Shown: positions 20,257-31,519 of the stretch, in pieces
How positions within the stretch are numbered: the first letter of the stretch is position 1
Layout of the letters: each line of letters begins with the position of its first letter
From: Leptobrachium leishanense
Taxonomy: Eukaryota; Chordata; Amphibia; Anura; Megophryidae
Length of the DNA: 64,000 nt
Reading direction: 5' to 3'
NCBI GenBank assembly: GCA_009667805.1
Contig: CM019071.1
Location: 49,916,693-49,980,692 of the forward strand
The notes under the pieces: model-generated
What the model was told of the DNA's origin: nothing
Databases searched by the model: none
The model's input: only the letters and a program-made list of their open reading frames with translations
Translations under genes and position numbers: made by a program

Positions 20257-20640
20257 TGTCTACAAGTGCGTGGCCAACTCTCGCCTCCAAAACTTCTCAA
20301 GGGCAGCTCCGGTCCTGTGGAATGACTTGCCTCGTCCTATCAAACTCTCCCCTGACCTTAAGGCCTTCAAGAGATCCATCAAAACCCATCTCTTCAGATT
20401 AGCGCCACATCACTGACGCATCTCATCCCTCTGCTCACCTACTCACACAGGATTGAAGCTGCTTCTATGGCCCCACCAATCCCAAACCACTGGCACCAAT
20501 GATCCTGAAATTTCCCAGTATGCTGCATATTGGTGAGCGCTTCAAACTGGGTTTTTTGCCTTCTTTTGGATCAACAGCAGTAGGTGATGTGTGAAGGCTG
20601 AACCCGATGGATGCACGGCTTTTTCAGCCTATGTAACTAT
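20257..20640 (+). pseudogene. L2/CR1-type LINE 3' end
   Basis: Coding piece NFSRAAPVLWNDLPRPIKLS followed by LKAFKRSIKTHLF, the conserved end of L2-group ORF2. A 3' untranslated region with TTTTTTGCCTTCTTTTGGAT follows and ends in CCTATGTAACTATATGTAA. The tail matches the antisense LINE at 1357-1450. 5'-truncated. Confidence 0.8.
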
Positions 20641-21227
20641 ATGTAAATGATGACAATAATAATATATATATATATCTCCTCACGCCATGACCCTACCGCC
20701 TTTCCCCACTTGCTCTTCCACTTTCCTTACACCGTTACTGTAGGGCTTCACATACTATATACATCACCATATTTATACACTTATCTATACACTATACACA
20801 CATATCTATACACTTCTTCTACACATCACCATATCTATAGCACTCACATTGCGTTCAGCCCCTCATTGTCACATTCACTTTTCATCTCCGCTGTAGGGCA
20901 TCACCTACCATACATGCCACCACATTCTTCACAGCACCCACATTATGTTCAGCTCATCATTGCCACATCCACTCCCCCTCATCTCATCACCTCACATCAC
21001 ACTACACTGACAGCCACGGTCATTTCAAGGGGTCACTCATCTTTTCCACACTATTTCTTTCCGTTTCTCCCCACTCTGCTCCTCAATCATTAAATATTTC
21101 ACATGTTCCACCTCCCGGTCACTTTGCACTCACCCCCTGTCAATTTCACTGTCCACTTCACTCACTTATCACTCCTTCGTTTCATTCTCACCACATTTTC
21201 TCTCACTGCCCTTCACTCACATTTTTG
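20641..21227. other. Low-complexity AT/CA-rich sequence, no gene
   Basis: Begins with a TA microsatellite, then TATACAC/CATATC-rich pyrimidine-biased sequence. The open frame here (20647-21093) is composed of simple-sequence words and is rejected as a gene. Confidence 0.5.
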
Positions 21228-22108
21228 CACATCCAAAGGTTTCCCCTATGTCTCCTTGGCAGCTAGGGGGTTAAGGCTAGGGTCAAACGAAAGCATTTTT
21301 ACACGCGAACGTAACATAGTGCGTCCGAACGCATTGACGTATTTTTTCACGGAATAGGCGAAAACGGTCATACGATGCGCATTTTTGCATTTTGATGTTT
21401 TACGGATGCAAACCAGGAAACTTTTTGCGTCTGGACGTTATGTTGGCCGGACACGAGCAGGGTCTGACGTCTCCAAATCACACACACACACCGCTAGCGG
21501 GCGCAGCGCACTCTGTACGTCCGTACTAGAGGTTCTGCGTTCTCGAAAAAATGCGTTCATTTTCCACTTGCGTTGCGCAGCCGGACTTTCGTGCGACCGT
21601 ACTTCGTATATTGTCTGTCATTGCCCATCATTTGCTGCTAGTGCGGCCGTGATTAAGTGCGCCTAAACGCACGTTAAAAGTGCGCTGGTCTGACCCCAGC
21701 CTAACTGGCCCACTGACATCCTCACACATATGGTGGGCTTGTCAGTGGGTGGTGGGTGACCTGGAGGCTTGGCTGACATCCAAGATGTCAGCCAGCTTCA
21801 GGTTTAAATCGCGATTCAGCGCCGATTGGTGCCGAGTCACGAACCTGCAGCAAAATGGTTAACTTCATACATGAGGCTCTCCCCATTCCAGCGGTGCAAA
21901 AAGCATTGCTGTAGGTTGAATGGTTGGGGAGATAGAGGGCTCCAAATGAGCCCCCCCTCCCCTTCCTTGATTTCAATGCAGGCGCCGGGGGGCGCCTGCA
22001 GGTGACATCACTACGCAGGGTGGTGACTTCATTGTGCCAGCCAGCCCCTCTTAAACAGAGTGGCAGGCTTCCTCCCTGCCAGAACTCCGTGGGAGCCAGC
22101 GAGGTAGG
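21228..22108. mobile_element. TTAA-type hairpin element E4, left part
   Basis: Contains arm pairs of the E family: GGCTGACATC/GATGTCAGCC (21767-21796), GGCGCC-type arms near 21980 and GTGACATCACTACGC/GTGGTGACTTC near 21998-22032. It continues after the Tc1 element at 24706-24817, where the right end matches the end of E2 and finishes GTTAAAGGGTTAA. The left boundary is not clear, and M3 interrupts it. Confidence 0.6.
21275..21701. mobile_element. GGC-type Harbinger-like MITE, copy M3
   Basis: Ends GGCTAGGGTCAAACGAA and TCTGACCCCAGCC, with TAA on both sides (21272-21274, 21702-21704). Lies within the E4 sequence. Confidence 0.8.
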
Positions 22109-22411
22109 TACAGTTGTGTTCAAAATTATTCAACCCCCACTGAAATTGAGTGTTTTGGCCAGTTTGACATTGATTTTGATCATTCAGTCATCTTGCTTAC
22201 AATTAAATCAAAGAGGCACGTGTAGGTCAGACAAATATAACATAACATTTATAATGAAATAACCACAAATGTCTTTTCTGTGCTCACATCATTATCAGTT
22301 TTATTCAACCCCCAAGTGACATTCAATCTTAGTACTTAGTACAACATCCTTTTACAGTTATAACAGCTTTTAAACGTGAAGCATAGCTTGACACAAGTGT
22401 CTTGCAGCGAT

Positions 22412-23363
22412 CTACGGGTATCTTCGCCCATCGTCATGGGCAAAAGCCTCCAGTTCAGTCACATTCTTAGGCTTGCGCACTGCAACTGCTTTCTTTAAGT
22501 CCCACCAGAGGTTCTCAATCGGATTTAAGTCAGGTGACTGCGATGGCCACTCCAAAATGTTCCAGCCTTTAATCTGCAACCATGCTCTAGTGGACTTGGA
22601 GGTATGCTTGGGATCATTGTCCTGTTGAAAGGTCCAACGTCTCCCAAGCCTCAGGTTTGTGACGGACTGCATCACATTGTCATCCAATATCTCCTGGTAC
22701 TAAAGAGAATTCATGGTACCTTGCACACGCTGAAGCTTCCCTGTACCTGCAGAAGCAAAACAGCCCCAAAGCATGATTGACCCCCCCGCCATGCTTCACA
22801 GTAGGCAAGGTGTTCTTTTCTTCATAGGCCTTGTTCTTCCTCCTCCAAACATAGCGTTGATCCATGGGCACAAACAGTTCTAATTTTGTTTCATCAGTCC
22901 ACAGAACACTATCCCAAAACTTCTGTGGTTTGTCCACATGACTTTTGGCATACTGCAGTCGACTCTTCTTATTCTTTGGAGACAGCAACGGGGTGCGCCT
23001 GGGAGTTCTGGCATGGAGGCCTTCATTACGCAGTGTGCGCCGTATTGTCTGAGCTGAAACTTCAGTACCCACATCTGACAAATCTTTTATCAGTTCCTCA
23101 GCAGTCACACGGGGACTTTTCTCCACTCTACGCTTCAGGTAGCGCACAGCAGTCGAAGTCAGCATCTTCTTTCTGCCACGACCAGGTAGCGTTTCAACAG
23201 TGCCCTTTGCCTTGAATTTGCGAATGATGCTTCCTATGGTCTCTCTTGGTATGTTTAACATCTTTGCAGTCTTCTTATAGCCATTGCCCTTCCTGTGAAG
23301 AGTAATCACCTCTTCTCTTGTCTTCCTGGACCATTCTCTTGACTTCACCATGTTTGTAACCAC
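22412..23363 (-). pseudogene. Tc1 transposase (T1), frameshifted
   Basis: N-terminal helix-turn-helix region (REEVITLHRKGNGYKKTAK, IPRETIGSIIRKFK), GRGRKK hinge, first catalytic aspartate in LWTDETKLELF, then the frame is lost near a C-run at 22781. The rest resumes in another frame with QQDNDPKHTSK and [16 protein letters not shown], holding the second aspartate and the glutamate of the DD34E triad. Catalyses cut-and-paste transposition when intact; not functional here. Confidence 0.9.
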
Positions 23364-23623
23364 ACCAGTAAATGTCTAGAAGGAGCTGAGTATCAGTCAT
23401 TTTAAAGCTGCCTAATTGGTGCTTATTATGCTTTATTGCTGCTCCGTGACATCCACAGGTGTTTTCAATACCTGATTGAAAACACTTGAATGAACCTCTG
23501 TTCTTCAGAGTGGTAGTCTTTAAGGGGTTGAATAATTGTGTCAATGAAGAATTCACAAAAGAAACATTTACTACTGTATTACAAAACCAATTGATGTCAT
23601 TTTAGTTGCATATGGTTCTTTAA

Positions 23624-24597
23624 CCCCTTAAGGGCCGCTGACGTACCCTGTACGTCCTGAACTCGGGTCTCCCTTAGACCCGCGGACGTACAGGGTACGT
23701 CACCGGCGCCAAATCCCCCTCCCGCCCGATACTCACCTCCCTCGTCGGATCCCACGGCGATCTGGCAGGGAGGAAGCCTGCCCATGTGATTTACATGGGC
23801 AGGCGAGGCTGATGACGTCGCCACGCTGCGTGGTGACGTCATCAGAAGGTGCCCCCATGTGTTTCAATGGAGGGGAGCCCTCTATCTCCCCAACCATTGA
23901 AGCTAGGGAGATGCCGTTTGCACCGCTGGAGAGGGGAGAGCCTCCCCTTTCCAGCGGTGTATGGCATTAACCATTTCGCCGCCGGATCACGTTGCTGATT
24001 ATGGCCTTTCAAATGATACCAAACATGACCAGGTTTGGTTTTAAAAAAAAATGTAAAAAAAAAAAAAATAAAAAAAAAATAATAAAAAAATTAAATAAAA
24101 TAAAAAAATGTTTTTTTTTTTAAAGTTTTTTTTGTCTGGGGGAGTTTAATTAAATAGGACCTAGGCTGTCATCTAAAAATAATTAGCACAAAATGGTCAG
24201 AATGAGCGCAGCGCACATAGGTGAACTGGCTCAGCAGTGAAAGGGTTAAAAGGTAAAAACATGTAAAAATCGGGTATTTCTATTCTCGGGATAAAATTTG
24301 GAAACGGGGTCTTTATTGGTGGTTATAGCTTTAGGGGATTAAATTACGAAAAAGTGTGTTTTTACCATTTTTTTCATCATATTTCATATTTTTTTTATAT
24401 TAAATTATTGGATATGATGGAAATAATGGTATTTCTAGAAAGTCCATTTAATGGCGGGAAAAAGGGTGTATAATATGTGTGGGTTGAATAAACGAGTAAG
24501 AGGAAAATTTGATCTAAACACGAGCAGCGCAGAAATGTAAAAACAGCAGCGGTCACTAAAGGACGGATTTGTGTAAAACCGCCCGGTCACTAAGGGG
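23624..24597. mobile_element. TTAA-flanked hairpin-chain element E2
   Basis: TTAA on both sides (23620-23623, 24598-24601), ends CCCCTT and AAGGGG. Arm pairs include GACGTACCCTGTACGTCC with its inverse (23638-23700), GCCTGCCCATGT/ACATGGGCAGGC (23778-23803) and GATGACGTCGCCACGC/GCGTGGTGACGTCATC (23811-23842). The right half is AT-rich with A-runs. It interrupts T1 and has no coding sequence. Confidence 0.8.
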
Positions 24598-24705
24598 TTA
24601 AAAAGTCCTTGTAGGATTTCATTCTGAATACAATTACAAATGTACACTAAATTCCCTAAAACCCTTTACAGCATTGGGGGTTGAATAATTTTGAACACAA
24701 CTGTA

Positions 24706-24817
24706 AGTATCGACAGGAGGGAGGTTAGGAGCCCGCTGACGTACAATGTACGTCTGCAGGTCTAAGGGAGACCAGTGGGCAGGATGTACATGGTACGTCA
24801 GTGGTCGTTAAAGGGTT
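24706..24817. mobile_element. TTAA-type element E4, right end
   Basis: Resumes directly after the T1 target duplication. CTGACGTAC...GTACGTCAG arms match the left end of E2 in reverse, and the end reads AAAGGGTTAA. Confidence 0.65.
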
Positions 24818-24929
24818 AATATCTTGCATTTATTACTTTGTATTTCTGTAACGACTGTAACATTTCAATGTTCTTAAATCCAGGACATACTGAAAATAAG
24901 AGAAATCGTAATGTATCCTTCCTGGTAAA

Positions 24930-25330
24930 ACACTTTATAAATAATATAACAAAAGATGTGTCATAGAATGCTGGACCCTAACCAGTGAAAACCATTGACA
25001 ACAGCTGGTTTCTACAACTGAAATCAAATATTGTTTGGAAAATTCTTCCCTACACCGTTGCATGAGTTTCCACAGACGTGTTGCTTTGCATTCACTCTTT
25101 AGTCCAGTATATCCCAAACCATCTCGATGGGATGTAAGTCTGGAGACTGTGCTGGACATTCCATGGTTTGAAGCATGCCATCTTGTTCTTTACTTCTAGT
25201 TGTGACACAGCCTTGAGGTATGTTATGGGTCATTATCTTGCTGTAGGATAAACCCATGACCACCTAGGCTTATACCAGAAGGTATCGCATGCCTCTGTAA
25301 AATTAATTTTTCATGTTTGACAACTGATGT
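24930..25330 (-). pseudogene. Tc1/mariner transposase remnant
   Basis: Minus strand near 25165-25110 reads MECPAQSPDLHPIEMVWDIL, the C-terminal catalytic block of a Tc1/mariner transposase with its glutamate, followed by a stop and a decayed KLMQRCREEF helix. Different family from T1-T4. No terminal repeats found. Confidence 0.7.
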
Positions 25331-25405
25331 CACACACAGAGAACCATCATTTCACTTAATCAACGGCGTACAAAAACCCCAGGAGAATATCTCAAAATTC
25401 ACTAA

Positions 25406-26326
25406 CAGGGTAATTCAAAGAGATTCGAAAAGTCACCGCACGTTCGGTGACTTTTCGTTCTCTTCAATTCGGTTCCTTTTGCCGATCCCATTTCGGTGAC
25501 CCTGCGGTGTATTCAGCGAGCACCACAGGGTCCCCGAATTGCAGGGAAAGGCTGCTGCAAACCCGACGAAAACTCACCGCAAAACCCGGCGAATGCATGC
25601 CGAAAAAAACGCAAAAACATCTGGATTAACCCGTCGAAGACGCCGGAAAAATCCCGAGCAGGAGCCGATCACACGAGCGAAGCTGCCAGAAAAAGCCGAC
25701 ACCGCAGACAGAGGGAGGTGAATAAATTAGGAAAACAGTTTGCGTGAATGTTTGAAAAGTGAAACGCTGTTTGCAAAGAAACTACTGAGCGAAAATGTCT
25801 GAAATTTACATATGATCCAATGAATGATAATAAAAAGGGCTGTTACAGAAAAAATAAGTAAAGTTAAAAAAAAAAAAATATCGGACTTTTAAAAAAAAAA
25901 AAAAAAAAAATAAGAAAAATGCTTAAAATATCCCAAAAAAATCTATAAATAAAGAGACTCTTTACTGCAGAATTTTATAATGAACGGTTTATTAGATATT
26001 GAATTAAAACGGGAATATTTTTAACATTGAAGCCTATGGGATTCGCCTGAATAAACCTGCCGAATTAAACCACCGAATGGCAGGGCATTAGGGGAACCTT
26101 TCACTGCTGGTTTGTGTTCTCTGAATAGACGAAGCAGTGCTTTTTCATGGGGATTTCACTGCCCTCGAACAGGCACCGAACAGGCACCGAATGTGCAGGC
26201 GATTCGCCAGGATTTGGCGAATTGCCTGCTCTCTGATAGCCGAATGGCCAAGAAAGGTAACCGAACGCTGATTTTCAGCGTTCTGTTACCTTTCTCCAGC
26301 CATTCGGATCTCTTTGAATTACCCTG
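25406..26326. mobile_element. Harbinger-like element H2 (uninterrupted copy)
   Basis: Starts CAGGGTAATTCAAAGAG and ends CTCTTTGAATTACCCTG, with TAA on both sides (25403-25405, 26327-26329). 921 bp, no intact frame. This copy is the empty-site reference for the retrovirus insertion in H3: it reads ATATGATCCAATGAATG where H3 is interrupted. Confidence 0.8.
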
Positions 26327-26329
26327 TAA

Positions 26330-26579
26330 GTGGTAAGCCTGCCCACTCAGTTTGGCCACATGCAACTAATTTAGCAAGCAAGAAATTCGTTCTTGTGGGA
26401 GAGACCTATAGCAGCAATGCTACAAGCTTGTACATTTATGTGCTACATTCACCAAGAAACCCATTTAATTTTGGTTCCAATGGTAATAGTTATAATTTTG
26501 CTTTTAGTGATGGAGGCAAGGTGGGACCCTAATGATGAACATTTTGGGCATCATATCACCACTGACACAAACCAACGCT
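26330..26579. other. Short unassigned stretch
   Basis: No repeat ends and no convincing frame are seen. Confidence 0.35.
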
Positions 26580-26582
26580 TAA

Positions 26583-26907
26583 GGCTGGCGGCACACTAGC
26601 AAACATTTTGCATCCGTCTGACCGTACTGTTTGCTGTCCGTCGTAGCTTTATAAAAGAGTCAATTAAACACGCCACACGAAGCCCCTGCGCACTTGTTCA
26701 CAGACGGGCAAAGACTAAAGCCACGGACGCAAAAATAACATCGACATGAAAATGCTAAACGGACGCAAAAACAACGCTGCCATGTATTTTCCTAGGGTGT
26801 GGAGACATCAGGCATCACGGACGCACTTTATGCAGTACTCACAATATCTCCCGTGAAAAAGTGCGTCCATAATGGACGCAGTACAGTGTGCTCGTGTGCC
26901 GGCTGCC
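26583..26907. mobile_element. Inverted-repeat element M4
   Basis: Left end GGCTGGCGGCACACTAGCA, right end the inverse of GGCAGCCGGCACACGAGCA. A sister family of the GGC MITEs with its own arm sequence. It shares the TTA at 26908-26910 with M5, which begins at the next base. Confidence 0.65.
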
Positions 26908-26910
26908 TTA

Positions 26911-27337
26911 GGCTAGGGTCAGACGAACGCATTTTTCACGTGCGTTTAGCCGCACGAAATCACGGCCGTGCTAGCAGCAAATGACTTCCAATGCCGGGGA
27001 ACATACGACGAACGGCCGCACGAATGTTCGTCCGTGCAACGCAAGTGGCCAACGAACGCATTTTTTCGAGAACGTCAAACCGCTAGTACTGACGTACAGA
27101 GTGCGCTGCGTCCGCATAGCGGCGTGTTTGCGTGATTAGGAGACGTCAGACGCTGCTAATGTCCGGCCAACATAACGTCCAGACGCAGAAAGGGTTTTAT
27201 TGATGATCCGTACAAAATCACGGATGAAAAGGCGCATCGTATGACCGCTATCGCGTATTCCGGGAAAAAATACGTACGTTCGTTCGAACGCACTTTTTCA
27301 CGGACAACGTGAAAAATGTGTTCGTCTGACCCTAGCC
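26911..27337. mobile_element. GGC-type Harbinger-like MITE, copy M5
   Basis: Ends GGCTAGGGTCAGACGAACGC and its complement; TTA on both sides (26908-26910, 27338-27340). Close relative of M2. Confidence 0.8.
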
Positions 27338-27454
27338 TTAGAGCATAGAAATTAATAAGACAGTACATTTATGAACCAAGCATATATCAAACAGTCAAAA
27401 TTGAGCAACTGTTTATCTTTGTGGAATTAAAGCTGGGCGTCTTCCACATTCGTT

Positions 27455-27745
27455 TCGTTTACCTTGAACAAAGGTTTTTGATTTATTAACAAGAACTTTT
27501 ACTCTTTAACAGATCGAACGCGGCAACTTTTATGATGAATTTAAAATTGCTGCTTCCTCATAACAAACCATCATTTATGAGTCGGAAGAATACGTTTTTC
27601 CCTAAGGGACTTTTGCCGGCAATAAAATACTATTAATTTACTTTTCCTTCCGAGAAATAATAGTCATGAATGACACGGAGGGTGAATGAAAGCCAGGACA
27701 TTGGAACAGAATGTTACCGGTTGTGGCATGAGAATTAATAGGACA
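27455..27745. repeat. Second copy of the 19300-19575 repeat
   Basis: Same order of conserved words as 19300-19575, with a small insertion near 27486. Minus-strand frames are closed by stops here. Function unknown. Confidence 0.5.
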
Positions 27746-28151
27746 CTCTACTCATCCTGACACACTATCAAAGAGATTCGAAAAGTCACTGCACGTTCGG
27801 TGACTTTTCGTTCTCTTCAATTCGGTTCCTTTTGCTGATCCCTTTTCGGTGACCCTGCGGTGTATTCAGCAAGCGCCACAGGGTCCCCGAATTGCAGGGA
27901 AAGGCTGCCGCAAACCCGACGAAAACGAACCGCAAAACCCACCGAATGCACGCTGAAAACCCGCAAAAACATCTGGATTAACCTGCCGAAAACCAAGCCC
28001 GAGCAGGAGCCGATCACACGCAGCGAAGCCGCCGAGACGCAGACGAGGGAGGTGAAAAAATTAGCAAAATAGTTTGTGTGAATCTGTGAAAGTGAAACGC
28101 TGTTTGCAAAGAAACTACTGAGCGAAAATGTCTGAAATCTGCATATGATCC

Positions 28152-28823
28152 TGAAGTGGAAATAGGCTGGAAGACGGCCGCCATTGTACACAGGCGGCCA
28201 TCTTGTTCAGAATATTGGTTCACTTGTATATAACTAGACAGGTTTGTAGCTGAGACTAGAATGAGGTATACGTAGAAATTTAGGAATGCGTTTAGATTAG
28301 CAGAAAAGCAATTAAAGCCTTATGAAAGATCTTTGCTGTTTTTAGCATGGAGAAGTAGATATTCCAAGGTCGTTGGGCCCGTGAAAAGACGAAGGAGTAT
28401 AGAAGACCGGGCCCCAGGCCATCTGAATAAACATAGCCGATAGGGAGGGAGGCACTCCCCGGAGAAAGACAGCACAAACAAATCACAGACTGTCAAACTA
28501 ACGAGAAGTGTATCAATTTATAGTTATATGTGGAATGTTCTTTGTGTTCGAATTAATGATGGGAGGTATTAACCCACGTGGGGTGGAATAGAGTGTCATA
28601 GGGAGGTGGGCTAATGGGGATGTACCTAATTATGTATTTGGGGCATAAAACCTCATGTCTCTGTGTAATCGGGGCTCACTCTAAGCGATTCAATCCTGTG
28701 TGAGCACTTGTGTGACGACACAATAAACTCTTGCCTTTCCTGAAGAGACTCGTGTTTGGACAATCCTTGCTTGTGTCTGGTCCGGCGCCGTTCTGAAAGT
28801 GAACCTGTCTGACTCCGGCTACA
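28152..28823 (+). repeat. Retroviral 5' LTR
   Basis: Begins TGAAGTGG and ends GGCTACA. A YY1-type motif GGCCATCTTG at 28196-28205 is near the U3 start, as in many gammaretroviral LTRs. A TATA-like CATAAAA is at 28644-28650 and AATAAA at 28722-28727. The only difference from the 3' LTR seen by eye is C at 28670 (A at 36463). Confidence 0.95.
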
Positions 28824-28850
28824 TTTTCTGGGGTCTCGATAGCCGGGATA
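28824..28850 (+). promoter_or_regulatory. Candidate primer binding site
   Basis: Five bases after the LTR the sequence reads TGGGGTCTCGATAGCCGG. The TGGGG start suits a proline-type tRNA end, but the match to the standard proline site is imperfect, so the primer is uncertain. Confidence 0.5.
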
Positions 28851-29891
28851 ACGGGCCTTTTGCCAAGACACAGGCAACGGCTGCTGAACACAGTGCGGCG
28901 CTTGACTGCAGCAGTGCCAGAATCCCGATGGTTGGGGGCGCCCGTTGAAGGTGAGCTGACATCTGCAGGCGCCAAGCAGGATTTCCTGTACAGTGGACCT
29001 CATCTCGTCCCAAACAGACCCCCCTGACCCGGGAAAACTGGGACACCAACGAGTCTGAGGAAACAGCAAGCAGCGCCGGCGATAGGTAACGTGTCTTCTA
29101 TGTTTTGTATGTCTAAAGGAAATACCGGTATCTAAGGGAAACGTCCGACTGCGATAGACGGATAAGAGGATGCGATGGCCACCATCCTATTGGCATATCT
29201 TTCCCGCCGCTGGTAGCGCTGACATTGCTAAGGAGCCAGAGTGGCTAGCGGGCGTCTGGATTCGGGGGAATTGAATGCCAATCAAAGGGTAGTTCTGTAT
29301 GAGAGGGAGAAGGTAGCTGCGTGGAGTTGCATAGTTCAGTGTTTGTAAATAGAGCTTCGCCACGTGGGTAAAAGGGAAAGGAAGAGGGATTTTTTTTTCT
29401 GTGACTGGGCTAAGAGCCTGAGTCAGTGCCTAGTGTGTACGCCGTATAGTGAAAAGGGCTTATAGTAAAGCCAGCGATAGCTACAGAGATAGACAAGGAA
29501 CGAGGTGCACATAGCCACAAGCAGTCAAGAGTTAGAGTTCAAATTACGGGGTATAAGGAGCCACTAAGGAGGGAATACGTCCTCGGCTAATGGAAAGAGT
29601 TGAAGTGATATATGTTCTGTATTGTGCTGAAAGTATCTGATACGGAATGTGTTGTGAATGAATTGACTTGAGTGCTGTGAGTGAACGTGCGCCTACTCGC
29701 TCCACGAGGAAGCAAATACGAGATTTGACCCAGATAATTACGGTTTCGGCTCAGGCGACTGCAGTCGGCTACTGAAGGGGGAAGCGTATGTGGATGCGGA
29801 TAAATTGTTGACTGAAGTATCAGACTGTAGATTTTAACTGTTGTTGAAATAAGATATTTGTATCGCAAAAAGTATTGTTTTCAGGAGTGAC
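28851..29891 (+). other. Retroviral leader, no gene
   Basis: About 1 kb between the primer site and the matrix ATG. GATAGGTAACG near 29080-29090 is a possible splice donor. No long forward frame; packaging signals are expected here in the family but none can be proven by reading. Confidence 0.55.
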
Positions 29892-30223
29892 AATGGGTAA
29901 CGGGTCATCTAAGCCCAAGAAGGTAAAGGAGGGTGAGATGCCCCTAGAATATATGGTGCGGAATTTCGAAGCATTATATAAAAACGTATGATTATGGTGT
30001 AGAATTGACAAAAGAGAAATTAAAAGTAATGTGTACAGTTGTGTGGCCGTTATTAGTCCCAGGATGGCCAGAGCAGGGGTCAATGGACCCGGAGTTAGTA
30101 CAGAAGGTACACTCCCAAGTTACAGAGCAGTATGGACATCCTGAACAATACCCGTATATAGATATATGGAGATATTGCATTAAAAACCAGAGTCATTTTA
30201 TAAATGATAGCGGGGAGGAATAA
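29892..30223 (+). pseudogene. Retroviral gag: matrix remnant
   Basis: ATG at 29892 begins MGNGSS, where glycine 2 is the usual myristoylation site that directs matrix to the membrane. The frame stops at 29990 after a small indel; the next frame continues with a matrix-like tryptophan-rich stretch (VVWPLLVPGWPEQGS and PYIDIWRYC) to a stop at 30223. Capsid and nucleocapsid, including zinc knuckles, are not found anywhere downstream. Confidence 0.75.
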
Positions 30224-31090
30224 GAAACAGGACCCCCAAAATAAGGGAGATAGAGAGGCTCCACCAGAAAAGATTGAGATGCCCGATGGGAGCATATATA
30301 AATTAATTAATATTTCACGGAGTGAGATAGTTGCGGTGCTGTATAGTTTATATGTGTGGTTCAGACTGATTTTGTCCGATTGTGTTTTTAATTGATCATT
30401 AAACTGTTCAATTAAAAGTTGAGATTGAGCGTCGTCCCTGGTGTAATAGGCCCCCTCCTTTTTCTGACAGACTGTTTAAGAGGGGGAGGAGGAGGAGGGA
30501 GCAGTTTGTTTTTCTTTGCTCTCTGAAAGGTGGAAAAAATAACCCTTTGTGTACTTGTGCAGCGTACTATGTTTAGCTAATTTTAGTGTGTGTTACAATA
30601 GAATATTTGTCTGAAGTCGGTTGAGTGCAAGATATATGTTTATATTTTGTGTTGATATTATTCAGAGCTAGAATTAAATAGTAATAGTATACAATATTGC
30701 CTACTAAAATATAAAAATTTATTAACAAACTAAATTGAAATATATGAAACGGTTAGAAAAATAATTCGAGAAATAATTAAAGTAATTTTTCTTTACTGTT
30801 TTTACAAGGTATGTTTTTGTTTGATTTTTGATGGAATGATTTATTTTTATTGTTTTTTTTCGATGTAGTATTAAGAGTCTGTTTTGGGCTATGGGAAAAT
30901 ATTTCTGAGAATATTATTTACACAATGTGTATATGTATATGCCCGAATGTCCCATCCAGCTCCTGGGGCGGGATATTTTTTGCAAATTGCAAGCCCAAAT
31001 TATGTTTTTTTTTTTTTTTTCCCGGGGTCACGTTCAATTAAACCTGCCGGAGGGTGGCAGTTTTGTTCGGTAGTATAATCCAGCCAGCCC
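30224..31090 (+). other. AT-rich segment in place of capsid/nucleocapsid/protease
   Basis: About 870 bp without a recognisable retroviral frame. Purine tract near 30480-30500, then AT-rich sequence and a T-run near 31003-31020. Either a replaced segment of foreign origin or extremely decayed gag-pro. No repeat match within the window. Confidence 0.5.
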
Positions 31091-31410
31091 GCACAACCCC
31101 CAATCTGTGAAAATCGCAGTAGTTATGCCGAGGGAAGAAGAATGGCGCACGGCACCTACTCTGTCTGCCACGCTGGATCCGCACGCACTACTCCTTGGAA
31201 TTCCTGAGGTGGGGGGCGGAGGACAACCCGCCCAGATTAGTTGAATTAAAGTCCGGCGCAATACCGGTGGCTCTAAGACAATATTATATCCCAAAGAAAG
31301 CCAAGCAGAATATACAAATATATTTGCAGAGATTTAAAGACTACGGTATATTGAAATTCTGCGTGTCACCGTGGAACACACCATTGTTCCAGCAAGACAA
31401 TTTTTTTTTT
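31091..31410 (+). pseudogene. Retroviral pol: start of reverse transcriptase
   Basis: Frame with EDNPPRLVELKSGAIPVALR and the following IQIYLQRFKDYGIL matches the region leading into gammaretroviral-type reverse transcriptase. It breaks at a T-run near 31400. The next 110 bp are unrelated, and the palm domain with the catalytic aspartates is absent. Confidence 0.8.
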
Positions 31411-31519
31411 TTTTTTTCAGTGGGAGGTATCTACAATGGATGCGCGCTCAGCCAGGACCTCTTGTCCTTCCACGCTACAGTATGTTGATTAATTACACTG
31501 GTTTCCCCCACAGAAAAAG

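Larger units (their letters stand above)
22111..24703 (-). mobile_element. Tc1-type transposon T1 with nested TTAA element
   Basis: Ends CAGTTGTGTTCAAAATTATT and its complement, flanked by TA (22109-22110, 24704-24705). The transposase is on the minus strand at 22412-23363 and is broken. E2 (23624-24597) has inserted between the transposase and the right end. T1 itself lies in E4, a member of the same family as E2. Confidence 0.9.

Noticed and set aside
20647..21093. 148-codon forward frame
   Set aside because: Serine/histidine/tyrosine-rich translation of low-complexity pyrimidine sequence.
22886..23215. Forward frames opposite the Tc1 transposases (also at 49641-50073, 58287-58646)
   Set aside because: Shadows of transposase genes on the other strand.
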